A program made the translations under genes and the position numbers. A DNA stretch of 64,000 bases from a gamma proteobacterium HIMB55 (lineage in GTDB: Bacteria; Pseudomonadota; Gammaproteobacteria; Pseudomonadales; Halieaceae): the NCBI GenBank assembly GCA_000227505.4, contig AGIF02000001.1, positions 2,562,035 through 2,626,034 of the forward strand. Reading direction: 5' to 3'. Shown in pieces: positions 18,313 through 27,136 of the stretch. The notes beneath the pieces were generated by a model that saw only the letters and a list, made by a program, of their open reading frames with translations, was not told the origin of the DNA and did not search any database. Position 1 is the stretch's first letter. The number at the start of each line of letters is the position of its first letter.

Positions 18313-19726
18313 TACCGAGACCTTCCAGTCCGCTCAATTATCACGCGTCAAAGCAACCTTGGCTGGGATACCTGACGTGCTTTCAGCGCCCGATCCCGTG
18401 GTTGCGGGTCGGTTGACGCGTCTTTCAGGCATGCGCCTTGAGGTCAGTGGTTTACGCGCCAGCATTGGCTCTCGCTGCTGGATTCAAATGGCGGGTCGCG
18501 AGGGTGCCGTTGCCGAAGTCGTCGGTTTTGAGGGCGAGCAGCTGGTGCTGATGTGTGAAGGTGCAGCCACAGGTCTGACACCCGGTGCGAGGGTAACTGT
18601 GCTTGGCGACGGTGATGCCGTCACGGTCGATGATCAGCTGCTCGGTCGAATTATCGACGGTGCTGGTAGGCCGCTTGATGGTTTACCTGCAATAACGGGC
18701 ACTCGGGTCCCTCTCCGTGGAGAGACCATCAGTCCAATGTCGCGAAGAAGTATTACCCAGCCACTGGATGTGGGAGTTCGCGCTATCAATAGCTTACTCA
18801 CCATCGGTAGAGGCCAACGTATGGGCTTATTTGCCGGCTCGGGTGTGGGTAAAAGTACCTTGCTCGGCATGATGACGCGTTTTACGGAGGCGGATGTCGT
18901 TGTCGTCGGCTTGGTCGGCGAGCGGGGTCGTGAAGTTCGTGAATTTGTTGAAGAGAGTCTCGGTCCTGAGGGTTTGGCACGCTCGGTTGTGGTTGCCACA
19001 CCAGCAGATACCTCACCCCTGATGCGCGTGGCCGGTTGCTGGCGTGCTACTGCGATTGCTGAGCACTTCCGTGATCAAGGTAAAAACGTGTTGTTACTGA
19101 TGGATTCGCTGACTCGGTTTGCGCAAGCGCAACGAGAGATTGGTCTGGCGGCGGGTGAGCCACCTGTATCACGGGGTTACACCCCCTCTGTGTTCGCCAC
19201 CCTACCTAATTTGATCGAACGCGCGGGTAATGTGGGTGCGGGGTCAATTACTGCCGTCTATACCGTGCTTGTTGAGGGCGACGACCTCCAGGACCCCATT
19301 GCAGATGCGGCGCGCGCGATTTTAGACGGACACATTGTCCTATCGCGCACAATGGCTGAAGCAGGGACCTACCCTGCCATCGATATCGAGGCGTCGATAA
19401 GCCGATCGATGTTGCAGATTACCCGGTCCGAACAGCAGGAACAGGCGCGACTGCTCAAAGAATCGTTCGCTACGTATCGCGCGAACCAAGACCTTATTTC
19501 TGTTGGCGCCTACCGTATGGGTGCAGATCCGGATATTGATCGCGCCATCAATACTCAGGGCCCTATCAAAGAATTTATTTCGCAGCCGCTTGCTGAGCGA
19601 GTGGGCTTTGACGAGGCGCTTTCGACCTTGTCACGGGTCGCAAACGAGGCCTTGGTCACTCAAGTTGTTGAGCCTGCTGGCCAGGAAATGAACGCCACCG
19701 CAGCCCAATTACCCCAAACGAGGTGA
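18305..19726 (+). CDS. fliI: Flagellum-specific ATPase FliI
   Basis: FliI energises type III export of flagellar proteins. It is an F1-ATPase-like enzyme with Walker A GSGVGKST (residues 178-185) and ERGREVREFVEE; LLLMDSLTRFAQAQREI is the Walker B region, and PPVSRGYTPSVFATLPNL is the conserved loop. The start is set at ATG 18305, just inside the fliH 3' end; ATG 18299 is equally possible. A longer open frame reaches back to 18215, but that extension overlaps fliH and does not look like FliI. About 473 residues. Confidence 0.95.
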   Translation: MTNTETFQSAQLSRVKATLAGIPDVLSAPDPVVAGRLTRLSGMRLEVSGLRASIGSRCWIQMAGREGAVAEVVGFEGEQLVLMCEGAATGLTPGARVTVLGDGDAVTVDDQLLGRIIDGAGRPLDGLPAITGTRVPLRGETISPMSRRSITQPLDVGVRAINSLLTIGRGQRMGLFAGSGVGKSTLLGMMTRFTEADVVVVGLVGERGREVREFVEESLGPEGLARSVVVATPADTSPLMRVAGCWRATAIAEHFRDQGKNVLLLMDSLTRFAQAQREIGLAAGEPPVSRGYTPSVFATLPNLIERAGNVGAGSITAVYTVLVEGDDLQDPIADAARAILDGHIVLSRTMAEAGTYPAIDIEASISRSMLQITRSEQQEQARLLKESFATYRANQDLISVGAYRMGADPDIDRAINTQGPIKEFISQPLAERVGFDEALSTLSRVANEALVTQVVEPAGQEMNATAAQLPQTR

Positions 19727-19733
19727 GTAGCGC

Positions 19734-20207
19734 ATGCCTCGAGATCAACTCGAAATTGTCCAAACCCTTGCCGAGCGCCATGAGAAAGAGGCCGGGGGAA
19801 GGTTGTCGACAGCACAGGCAAACGTCGCGTCTGCGCAGAGTCAGTTGAATCAGGTGCTCGACTATCGAGTAGATTATTACGCCTTAGCAACGGGTTCGGG
19901 CAACACCGCAATCGATACCAATCAGCTTCAGACTGCGCGTCATTTTCTGTCGCAACTCGACGGCATCATTGCGCGTCAGCAAACCACGTTGCAGCAAAGC
20001 GAATTGCAGCTCGAGCAATTTCGTAATGCGTGGATTGAGGCTAAGCGGCGTCTAACGGCGATTCGAAAATTACGCGAGTCTCGCGCTCTTGAGCGATCCA
20101 AGGAGGAAGAGAAAGTCATCCAGCGATTGCTCGATGACTTGTTTAACAGCCGCAACGTTAGTGCAGAGGGGCAGAGTAGTGTGTCCAAAGTGCGCAGCGT
20201 GTTGTAG
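19734..20207 (+). CDS. fliJ: Flagellar export chaperone FliJ
   Basis: FliJ is a small coiled-coil protein at the FliI-FlhA interface. 157 residues, almost wholly charged helix (AQNVASAQSQLNQVLDYR-type, then QQTTLQQSELQLEQFRNAW). Gene order fliI-fliJ-fliK supports the call. ATG at 19734 follows GAGG 4-7 bp upstream. Confidence 0.9.
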   Translation: MPRDQLEIVQTLAERHEKEAGGRLSTAQANVASAQSQLNQVLDYRVDYYALATGSGNTAIDTNQLQTARHFLSQLDGIIARQQTTLQQSELQLEQFRNAWIEAKRRLTAIRKLRESRALERSKEEEKVIQRLLDDLFNSRNVSAEGQSSVSKVRSVL

Positions 20208-20227
20208 AGGATAAAGAGGATAAGTTG

Positions 20228-21649
20228 ATGATGTCACTGCTTTCAGACCTTCTCGAAGCCGCCGTATCCGGGGTAACAAAACCCACGACTTCTAGCACGA
20301 GTGATTCAACTACTAATCCCGAATTTGCTACGGTCTTCGATGCAGCACTTTCCTCAACTGACACAGTAGGTATCGACCCTTCTTTGAGAGAGATACCGGC
20401 TGATAGTACGACCGACCCCCATAATTTATTCGCCAAAGATGGCGCTGACCTAGTGACCACGATGGAGACGCAGAACATGACCCAGGTAGGAAACCCTTCT
20501 GATATCGCAGGCGTCTCTGCGGAGAGGCCTGCCCAAGCTGCAAGCCCTGATACCGTCACTCATAGGCAGGCGGTAGGTGAAGCATTTGAGGCCATAAAGG
20601 AGAGCCTTCAGGAACCTCCAGTCGCAGATCTAATGGAGATTCCCGCGGGCGTTAGCCATCAGGTGGCTGCGGAAGGATCAATGTCAGCTTCCGCTGCAGC
20701 AACTGTGGTATCGGGAGCTGCGGGAAATGCCGAGACTAAAAGCGACGTGATGGCGACTGGTGTTCAAGGTGAAACCGAAATGGCTGCCCAGGATGTTCAA
20801 ACATTATCCGCGGGCACACCGCGCACAGACGAGGCGCTCACGCTCTCAATGATGGCCGCAGGTCAGGGAGCGCGAGTCAGTCAGCCATCATCGAACAGGC
20901 CGGTGTCGACCATTTCTGCGAGTACCGCTTCTCCAGGTACCACGCCTGCGGGCATCACCCCAGCAGGTAATGCGCTTGGCAATATGACAGCTTCCATAAC
21001 AAGTGTTGATGCAACGGGTAGCGTCTCTCAAGAGTCTTTTCTTAATCCAGATAGCAAGATGACGGACTCCTTGTTATTCACCGCTCGAGAAACCACACGT
21101 CAATCGCAACCGGAATCTATTGCTGAGCAAAGGCCTGCGGTAGCGGTTGTTGGCGCTGCCACAAGTAATACAGCAGGCATGGGTGCAACCGCGGCCAAAC
21201 CGAGTGTTTTCATTGAACAACCGCTTGACTTGACCCAGTCAAACAAACAGCAGCAGGCCACCGAGATGGCAACGCACGTTAGGGTGCTAAAAAATCAGGG
21301 CGGTGGTGAGGCAAAAATTAATCTGCATCCAGCCGAGCTCGGCCGGATGAGCATTTCAGTATCCACCGACGCAACCGATACAAAGGTATCGTTTGTGGTG
21401 GAAACAAGTCAGGCACGTCAAGCTATAGAAACGGCAATGCCACGACTGAAAGAACTCCTCGAGCAGTCAGGGCTATCACTCGCGGATAGCGATGTGACCG
21501 AACAGCACAAACAGTCCGCTGACGAGAAGCGCGCCGATCGTACACACTCGTCTCCCTCATTAGAGTCTCCAGACGCGGGAGTGGGGGATAGTGAATTGGC
21601 GCTCTCCGTTGAGCTCGACCCCAACCGCCTTTTGGACGCCTACGCCTGA
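20228..21649 (+). CDS. fliK: Flagellar hook-length control protein FliK
   Basis: FliK measures the hook and triggers the export switch through FlhB. About 473 residues: a long Ser/Thr/Ala-rich, low-complexity N-terminal part, then the C-terminal Flg_hook domain around 355-440 (GEAKINLHPAELGRMSISV, VSFVVETSQARQAIE, LKELLEQSGL). ATG at 20228 lies 7 bp after AGAGGA; a TTG at 20225 and an ATG at 20231 are alternatives. The second FliK-like gene at 34.5 kb is a distant relative. Confidence 0.93.
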   Translation: MMSLLSDLLEAAVSGVTKPTTSSTSDSTTNPEFATVFDAALSSTDTVGIDPSLREIPADSTTDPHNLFAKDGADLVTTMETQNMTQVGNPSDIAGVSAERPAQAASPDTVTHRQAVGEAFEAIKESLQEPPVADLMEIPAGVSHQVAAEGSMSASAAATVVSGAAGNAETKSDVMATGVQGETEMAAQDVQTLSAGTPRTDEALTLSMMAAGQGARVSQPSSNRPVSTISASTASPGTTPAGITPAGNALGNMTASITSVDATGSVSQESFLNPDSKMTDSLLFTARETTRQSQPESIAEQRPAVAVVGAATSNTAGMGATAAKPSVFIEQPLDLTQSNKQQQATEMATHVRVLKNQGGGEAKINLHPAELGRMSISVSTDATDTKVSFVVETSQARQAIETAMPRLKELLEQSGLSLADSDVTEQHKQSADEKRADRTHSSPSLESPDAGVGDSELALSVELDPNRLLDAYA

Positions 21650-21684
21650 GAACTCTGTCTCAAAACAGACCTGCGTTTCACTTA

Positions 21685-21700
21685 AGTGGTATCAGCCACT
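21685..21700 (+). terminator. Weak hairpin after fliK
   Basis: AGTGG-TATCAG-CCACT forms a 5-bp stem followed by a pyrimidine-rich CTCTTTCT. It could attenuate transcription between fliK and fliL, but the stem is short and the T-run interrupted. It lies within a 218-bp intergenic region that also holds the fliL promoter and an activator-like box. Confidence 0.3.
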
Positions 21701-21735
21701 CTCTTTCTGCAATAGGCTAAAACAAGCCCTAGCGC

Positions 21736-21749
21736 GTCAAGCTTTTGAC
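21736..21749 (+). promoter_or_regulatory. Candidate FleQ-type box upstream of fliL
   Basis: GTCAAGCTTTTGAC: GTCAA/TTGAC inverted half sites in a 14-bp frame, the same length as the FleQ consensus box GTCA-N6-TGAC. It lies 51 bp upstream of the fliL sigma-54 -24 element. Confidence 0.55.
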
Positions 21750-21798
21750 TGCGCGCGAAAGGTTTTTTAAGTACTTAATTTAATTGCACTTTTTTGCT

Positions 21799-21815
21799 TT
21801 GGTCTGTTGCTTGCA
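21799..21815 (+). promoter_or_regulatory. Sigma-54 promoter of fliLMNOPQR-flhBA
   Basis: TTGGTCTGTTGCTTGCA: GG at 21801-21802, GC at 21813-21814, 10 bp apart, with a good TTGCA -12 element. The predicted start near 21826 lies upstream of GTG 21868. It would lie inside the gene if an earlier in-frame ATG (21784) were used; this supports the later start. Confidence 0.75.
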
Positions 21816-21867
21816 AGCTTGTCAGCAACGGTGCGACGAAGTGCGTTACCGAACGAGGAACGTTGTT

Positions 21868-22431
21868 GTGAGCGAAGAAGAAGTAGCAGGTGAAAACGAA
21901 AAGTCGGGCGGATCAGTCGTCAAGATTGCTGTCGTCGGTGTGCTTAGCCTGTTGATTGGCTATGGCGCAGGCGCGGTCACAGGCCAGCCGTTGCTGGCGG
22001 CACTGGGTATGGGTGTGGATAGCTCAGATGCGACGCCTGATGTCGCTGACGCTTCTGATATGCAAGAAGTTGATCCTCCACTCTTCGAGCCCATGGCGGG
22101 TGTTTTTGCGCCTGATAAAAAACGGTTTTACGCGGAAGTTGGCGAGCTACTTATTGCTATGCCTCATCGCGGTGCAACGCGTCATCTCCAGCTCACCGTT
22201 CAACTCGTGGGTCACGAGGAAAAGTACATGAAGTCGGTGGAAAACGATGTTCCAGCGATTCGCAACGGGCTGCTGATCTTTTTCAATCAGCAGGAGTTTG
22301 AAGTGGTTAACACCTACGAGGGTCGCGAGATGTTGCGACGCAAAACCTTGCAGCGAGTTAACGAGATTATCGGCGCCACAGGTGAAGAGCGTGTTGCCGA
22401 TGTCTATTTCACGGCGTACATCACGCAATAG
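21868..22431 (+). CDS. fliL: Flagellar basal body-associated protein FliL
   Basis: FliL is a single-pass inner-membrane protein that supports stator function. GTG 21868 (187 residues) is chosen because GAGGAA lies 7 bp upstream. An in-frame ATG at 21784 would place a Cys-rich non-FliL extension in front and would overlap the sigma-54 promoter. One TM (VVKIAVVGVLSLLIGYGAGA) is followed by the periplasmic FliL domain (FFNQQEFEVVNTYEGREML). First gene of its operon. Confidence 0.88.
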   Translation: MSEEEVAGENEKSGGSVVKIAVVGVLSLLIGYGAGAVTGQPLLAALGMGVDSSDATPDVADASDMQEVDPPLFEPMAGVFAPDKKRFYAEVGELLIAMPHRGATRHLQLTVQLVGHEEKYMKSVENDVPAIRNGLLIFFNQQEFEVVNTYEGREMLRRKTLQRVNEIIGATGEERVADVYFTAYITQ

Positions 22432-22439
22432 GGGATGGA

Positions 22440-23411
22440 GTGGCTGAAGAGTCCGACAACGAACCGGTACTGACGGATGAGGAGATTGAAGCGCTTGTCG
22501 AGCACGCTGAAGACGGTGGCTTTGACGACGGTGAGTTCCGCATTCATGACTTCAGTGCAGGTGAGACACTCACCATCTCGAAGTGGAGTGAGCTCGAGGG
22601 ACTTCAGCGCAATCATGCGGAAGTGCTCGGCAAAGCGCTCACGGCCGCTTTCGATCTTGATATTTCAGTTGAGGCACAGCCTTCTTCTTATGCGGTAGCC
22701 CGGGACCTATTAATCGGTTTCCCTCAACGCATGTGTCTGATCAGTACCCCGATCGGACCTTTTGAAGGGGAAAGCCACCTCCTAATACCCGGCGAGACGC
22801 TTTCATTTTTGGTTAATCAGTATTTTGGTGGGGGGTCTGTTACGCCGCCAAAGCTTACCGCCAAAGTGACCCCGTCAGAGCAACGGCTAGGCGAGCGTGT
22901 TGCCAAAGAGTATTTGCGGACCATGGCAGAAATCTGGGTCGATCGCTTGCCGCTGCGCATGGGCGACCTCTACGTGGACGTGACGCCCGATCGATTTTCT
23001 TTGATCCCCAGCGACGAAGGTTTCGCTGTTTTCACGGTTGAGCTAAGTGCAGGTGATGCTCATAAAAGCGCGATCGATCTTCTCATTCCTTTCGAGGCTC
23101 TGGAGTCACAAAGCGCCGCTTTGCTGCCACCCGTAAAGGCTGTTCCCGAGGATCCCGAGGCTGCAACCTGGGAGCCGCAGCTTCGCTCGACCATCACAGA
23201 CGTGAGTGTCGAAGTCCGAGGCTCTATCGATGCGATCGAGACAACCATTCAGAGTCTGCTCGCCATGAAGGTGGGCATGACGATTCCGATAGAAGAACCT
23301 GATGCCATGTCACTGCTACTTAACGGTAGAGCGGTGGCGCGCGGTCGCTACGGCGCACACGAGGGACTGAAGGCAATGCAATTTACCCATTTTAAGGAGC
23401 GTGAATCATGA
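22440..23411 (+). CDS. fliM: Flagellar motor switch protein FliM
   Basis: FliM forms the C-ring middle and binds phospho-CheY. The N-terminal LTDEEIEALVE keeps the CheY-binding motif pattern. The middle CheC-like domain (VARDLLIGFPQRMCLIST, IGPFEGESHLLIPGE) and the C-terminal SpoA domain (IETTIQSLLAMKVGMTIPI) follow. 323 residues. The GTG start is the only in-frame start beside the GGGGATGGA SD. It overlaps fliN by 4 bp. Confidence 0.95.
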   Translation: MAEESDNEPVLTDEEIEALVEHAEDGGFDDGEFRIHDFSAGETLTISKWSELEGLQRNHAEVLGKALTAAFDLDISVEAQPSSYAVARDLLIGFPQRMCLISTPIGPFEGESHLLIPGETLSFLVNQYFGGGSVTPPKLTAKVTPSEQRLGERVAKEYLRTMAEIWVDRLPLRMGDLYVDVTPDRFSLIPSDEGFAVFTVELSAGDAHKSAIDLLIPFEALESQSAALLPPVKAVPEDPEAATWEPQLRSTITDVSVEVRGSIDAIETTIQSLLAMKVGMTIPIEEPDAMSLLLNGRAVARGRYGAHEGLKAMQFTHFKERES

Positions 23412-23737
23412 GTGAAGATGACGCAGCAACAGCAGTACCCAACGAGTTAACCGATGCGCCCACGGGTGCTGCCGGTGATATCGATCTCGATATGCTGATG
23501 GATGTGCCGGTGACCATGACGGTCGAGGTTGGCCGTAAGAGCCTAACCATCAAAGAATTGCTCTCGCTGACACCCGGTAGCGTGGTCTCTTTCGATCGCA
23601 GTGTGACTGAGCCCATGGATATCATGATCAACGGAACGCTCGTTGCACGCGGCGAAGTTGTTTCAGCTGACGGTAAGTTCGGTTTGCGACTGGTAGATGT
23701 CGTCAGCCCAAAAGAGCGCTTGGAGCAGCTGGGCTAA
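23408..23737 (+). CDS. fliN: Flagellar motor switch protein FliN
   Basis: FliN is the lowest C-ring component. 109 residues with an acidic N-terminus and a SpoA domain: DVPVTMTVEVGRKSLTIKE, then LTPGSVVSFDRSVTEPMDI and GEVVSADGKFGLRLVDVV. It overlaps fliM by 4 bp and shares its TAATG end with fliO. Confidence 0.96.
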   Translation: MSEDDAATAVPNELTDAPTGAAGDIDLDMLMDVPVTMTVEVGRKSLTIKELLSLTPGSVVSFDRSVTEPMDIMINGTLVARGEVVSADGKFGLRLVDVVSPKERLEQLG

Positions 23738-24174
23738 TGATGCGCCTCGCAGCTCGCTCAATCTTGCCTTTAGCCTTCTTGCTGCTTGCGATACCTGCGG
23801 GGGCCCAAGAGGTGGCACCAGCGGTGTCGCCCAGCAGTCTGTTTACGGGCGATTATCTCCTGCAAGTCGTGGGTTCCTTTGTCGTCGTCATTTTATTACT
23901 CGTGGCTGTGCTGGTGATGCTAAAACGCTTCAACGGTGTCAGCACGTCGATGGGTGGCGATATGCGTGTTGTCTCTAGCGTCGGCGTCGGTCAGCGCGAG
24001 CGTGCAGTGCTGCTACAAGTCGGCGAGCAACAAGTTCTCCTCGGCGTCGGTCCCGGTAATGTGCGCACCCTTCATGTTTTCGACGAGCCTGCTGTCTCGG
24101 CAACGTCGTCCGCAACCCCCAGTTTTTCAGACGTTTGGAAAGTCGCCACAGGCAAAGCGGGAGCAGAGCAGTGA
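23737..24174 (+). CDS. fliO: Flagellar biosynthesis protein FliO
   Basis: FliO is a small membrane protein that assists FliP folding. 145 residues: an N-terminal signal-like segment (LPLAFLLLAIPAGAQ) and a TM (VVVILLLVAVLVMLKRF). A cytoplasmic beta region follows (GQRERAVLLQVGEQQVLLGV), the recurrent FliO motif. It overlaps fliN at the stop codon and fliP at its end. Confidence 0.9.
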   Translation: MMRLAARSILPLAFLLLAIPAGAQEVAPAVSPSSLFTGDYLLQVVGSFVVVILLLVAVLVMLKRFNGVSTSMGGDMRVVSSVGVGQRERAVLLQVGEQQVLLGVGPGNVRTLHVFDEPAVSATSSATPSFSDVWKVATGKAGAEQ

Positions 24175-24929
24175 GAGTCTCACCGGTGTTCAAAACGCTG
24201 AGAGTTGCGCTTCCACTTTTGGCGCTCCTGCTTCCTAGTATGACCGCGGCGCAAACGATTCCCCTAGTCACGTCGTCTCCGATGCCAAACGGAAATACGG
24301 AATACGCCCTGGGCATCCAGATTCTCATGGTTATGACAGTGCTCACGTTACTGCCTGCCATGTTGATCACTATGACAGCCTTCACCCGAATTTTAATTGT
24401 GCTGGCGATACTTCGTCAGGCGCTGGGTACGGCACAGACGCCGTCTAACCAGATTATTCTTGGTCTGTCGCTGTTCTTAACCTTGTTCATTATGTCGCCC
24501 GTGATCGACCTGGTCTGGGCCCAGGCGCTGAGTCCCTACCTCGACGGGCAAGTAGGATTTGAAGATGCACTGAGTACGGCGCAGGTGCCGCTACGCGAGT
24601 TCATGTTTTCGCAAACGCGCGAGTCAGATCTCGCTATGTTTGCAGAGCTCGGGGGTTATGGCGCGTTTGCCTCGCAAGACGATGTGCCTTTATTTGTGCT
24701 CCTTCCGTCATTTCTGACTAGTGAGCTCAAGACCGCCTTCCAAATTGGCTTTCTTCTGTTTGTTCCGTTCTTGGTGATCGACTTAGTTGTCGCAGCGGTG
24801 CTGATGTCGATGGGTATGATGATGTTGTCACCCATCATTATCTCGTTGCCCTTCAAGCTCATGCTGTTCGTACTAATCGATGGCTGGTCATTGATTTCTG
24901 CCACGCTTGTAAGCAGTTTCGCGTTGTAG
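24171..24929 (+). CDS. fliP: Flagellar export gate protein FliP
   Basis: FliP is a core ring of the export gate. The GTG at 24171 overlaps the fliO TGA and gives 252 residues starting MRVSPVFKTLRVALP with a signal peptide ending AAQ, the normal FliP layout. An earlier in-frame ATG at 24135 lies inside fliO and adds a non-homologous extension. Conserved sequence: LLPAMLITMTAFTRILIVL, ALGTAQTPSNQIILGLSLF, GMMMLSPIIISLPFKLML. Confidence 0.94.
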   Translation: MRVSPVFKTLRVALPLLALLLPSMTAAQTIPLVTSSPMPNGNTEYALGIQILMVMTVLTLLPAMLITMTAFTRILIVLAILRQALGTAQTPSNQIILGLSLFLTLFIMSPVIDLVWAQALSPYLDGQVGFEDALSTAQVPLREFMFSQTRESDLAMFAELGGYGAFASQDDVPLFVLLPSFLTSELKTAFQIGFLLFVPFLVIDLVVAAVLMSMGMMMLSPIIISLPFKLMLFVLIDGWSLISATLVSSFAL

Positions 24930-24939
24930 GTGGTGGCTG

Positions 24940-25209
24940 ATGGGTCCTGAAACAGTACTGGATATTGGTCGCGAAGCGCTTTGGTTAGCCGTGCTTCTTG
25001 CGGGACCGATGTTGGGTGCTGCGCTTGCCGTTGGTCTCTTTATCGGGGTAATTCAGGCGGCGACTCAGATTCAGGAAATGACGCTGAGCTTCATACCGAA
25101 GCTCCTCGCGCTTGTCATTGTGCTTTTCATTATTGGTCCTTGGATGCTGCGGATCATCGTGACGTTCACGCAGCGGTTGTTCATGGACATACCAGGGTTG
25201 GTGGGCTGA
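24940..25209 (+). CDS. fliQ: Flagellar export gate protein FliQ
   Basis: FliQ is a two-helix membrane subunit of the export gate. 89 residues: two TM helices, with conserved VGLFIGVIQAATQIQEMTLS and FIPKLLALVIVLF. ATG at 24940, 10 bp after the fliP stop. Confidence 0.96.
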   Translation: MGPETVLDIGREALWLAVLLAGPMLGAALAVGLFIGVIQAATQIQEMTLSFIPKLLALVIVLFIIGPWMLRIIVTFTQRLFMDIPGLVG

Positions 25210-25212
25210 GCT

Positions 25213-25983
25213 ATGCCGATCGCCTTCGATACGATTCTGTCCTCAATCGCCCTATTCGCCGCACCTTTTCTTAGGTTGTCGGCAATGATGGCTGTTGCGC
25301 CTGTGTTCAGCGCACAGGGTTTTAATGTGCGAACGCGCGCCTTGTTCGCCATTACTATTGCAGCGCTGGTTGCACCGTCACTACCACCATCACCCGTGGA
25401 CTCCTTGCTTTCAGGCGCAGGTGTTCTCATGGCTGTTCGTGAGATCGGCGTGGGACTGATCCTAGGCTTCGTCATCCAGCTTGCGTTCGGCGCTGCCGTC
25501 TTTGCAGGTCAAGCCATATCGATGACCATGGGTTTGGGTTTTGCAATGGCGGTTGATCCGCAGAACGGTGTGCAAGTACCGGTTCTCTCGCAGCTCTATA
25601 TCATTTTGGCGACGCTGTTATTTCTCGCTCTCGATGGCCATCTTCTACTTATCGCCTCGGTGGTTGAGTCTTATCAATTGATTCCGGCAGGCGTCACGGG
25701 TATTCCGGCCACCAGCCTCTCTGCGGTTGTAGCCCTGGGAACTATGGTCTTCGCCGGTGGCATTCTGCTGGCGCTACCCGCCTTGACAGCCTTACTGCTA
25801 ATCAACATTGCTTTTGGCATCGTCACGCGGACGGCGCCTCAGCTCAACATTTTTGCGGTTGGCTTCCCGGTCACGATTTTGGCCGGCTTGCTCATCATGT
25901 TCATTGTCATGCCCGGGTTCATATCGGCGCTTACTGAGCTTATTGGCTCGGCGGGACAACGCGGTATGGGTGCTTTGGGTTAA
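25213..25983 (+). CDS. fliR: Flagellar export gate protein FliR
   Basis: FliR closes the FliPQR gate. 256 residues, about six TM helices, with conserved PVFSAQGFNVRTRALFAI, MTMGLGFAMAVDPQNGVQV and RTAPQLNIFAVGFPV. It begins a few bases after fliQ; flhB follows 9 bp later. Confidence 0.95.
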   Translation: MPIAFDTILSSIALFAAPFLRLSAMMAVAPVFSAQGFNVRTRALFAITIAALVAPSLPPSPVDSLLSGAGVLMAVREIGVGLILGFVIQLAFGAAVFAGQAISMTMGLGFAMAVDPQNGVQVPVLSQLYIILATLLFLALDGHLLLIASVVESYQLIPAGVTGIPATSLSAVVALGTMVFAGGILLALPALTALLLINIAFGIVTRTAPQLNIFAVGFPVTILAGLLIMFIVMPGFISALTELIGSAGQRGMGALG

Positions 25984-25992
25984 GGGGCGAAC

Positions 25993-27123
25993 GTGGCAGA
26001 GGAGCAGCAAGGACAAGAACGTACCGAACAGCCGACCGCCAAGCGTCTTAACGAGGCGCGCAAAAAGGGCCAGGTCGCCCGGTCACGAGAGCTCAATACA
26101 TTGTTAGTGATGTTGGCCAGTGCCATTGCGTTGTGGCTATTTAGTGGCACGGCTATTTCAGGAATCACCGATATCATGAGTGCAGCGTTGAGCCCTGAGG
26201 GCGACGTGCTTAAAACCCCCGAGCTCATTCCCGCGCATTTGGGTAACGTTATGTTGTCCGCGCTCGTATTAATCACGCCGTTTTTGTTGATCACGGTGGT
26301 TGCTGCCTTGGCAGGCCCCGCGGTGATGGGTGGACTACTGTTTAGCCCCGAGGCGGTTGCTTTCAAATTAGAGAAGCTAGATCCCATTAAGGGGCTGGGA
26401 CGTGTCTTCTCAACCAAAGGTTTGATCGAGCTCGTCAAAGCGCTTCTGAAGTTCTTCCTCGTACTTGGCGTCGCCGTCCTCGTCTACAAATTTATGGAGC
26501 GCGAAGTCATAGCTCTCATCCGGTTCGACGTCATCGATGGCATTGTTCGCGCGGGCGGCATGATCATGCTGGCCTTAGTTTTACTCTCTGCGACCTTGGT
26601 TTTAATCGCTGCCATCGATGTGCCTTACCAGCTGTGGAGTCACAACAAACAGATGAAGATGACCAAGCAGGAGATCAAAGACGAGAGCAAAGAAACCGAC
26701 GGACGACCCGAGGTTAAAGCGCGCGTTCGTCAGTTACAGCGCGAGGCGTCACAGCGTCGCATGTTGCAGGATGTGCCCGATGCGGACGTGGTTATCACCA
26801 ACCCAACTCACTATTCGGTGGCGCTGAAGTACGACACCGATGGCTCGGGCGCACCGCGGGTTGTTGCCAAAGGCCAGGACCTGATTGCACTCAAGATTCG
26901 CTCGATCGCTATCGAGCACGACGTCACCATTTACGAAGAGCCGCCGCTCGCGCGTGCCCTGCATGGCACGACGGAGATCGGCGACGAAATTCCCGGGCCG
27001 CTATTCCTCGCGGTAGCACGAGTACTGGCCTACGTCTTCCACCTCAGGAAGTCGTCACCCACTGACTATATTCCTCGCCCTGAAGCCGTTGAGCTTCCGA
27101 GTGAGTTTGCAGCGTACCGCTAG
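25993..27123 (+). CDS. flhB: Flagellar export switch protein FlhB
   Basis: FlhB changes substrate specificity from rod/hook to filament proteins through autocleavage at NPTH. Here NPTH is at residues 270-273 (VVITNPTHYSVALKYD). 376 residues: QERTEQPTAKRLNEARKKG at the N-terminus, four TM helices, then a cytoplasmic domain. GTG start. It is the intact partner of FliK. A stand-alone C-terminal homologue lies at 35.6 kb. Confidence 0.97.
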   Translation: MAEEQQGQERTEQPTAKRLNEARKKGQVARSRELNTLLVMLASAIALWLFSGTAISGITDIMSAALSPEGDVLKTPELIPAHLGNVMLSALVLITPFLLITVVAALAGPAVMGGLLFSPEAVAFKLEKLDPIKGLGRVFSTKGLIELVKALLKFFLVLGVAVLVYKFMEREVIALIRFDVIDGIVRAGGMIMLALVLLSATLVLIAAIDVPYQLWSHNKQMKMTKQEIKDESKETDGRPEVKARVRQLQREASQRRMLQDVPDADVVITNPTHYSVALKYDTDGSGAPRVVAKGQDLIALKIRSIAIEHDVTIYEEPPLARALHGTTEIGDEIPGPLFLAVARVLAYVFHLRKSSPTDYIPRPEAVELPSEFAAYR

Positions 27124-27136
27124 GAGTTAACCCGAC

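Noticed and set aside
21784..21867. N-terminal extension of FliL
   Set aside because: No SD, not FliL-like, and overlaps the sigma-54 promoter.
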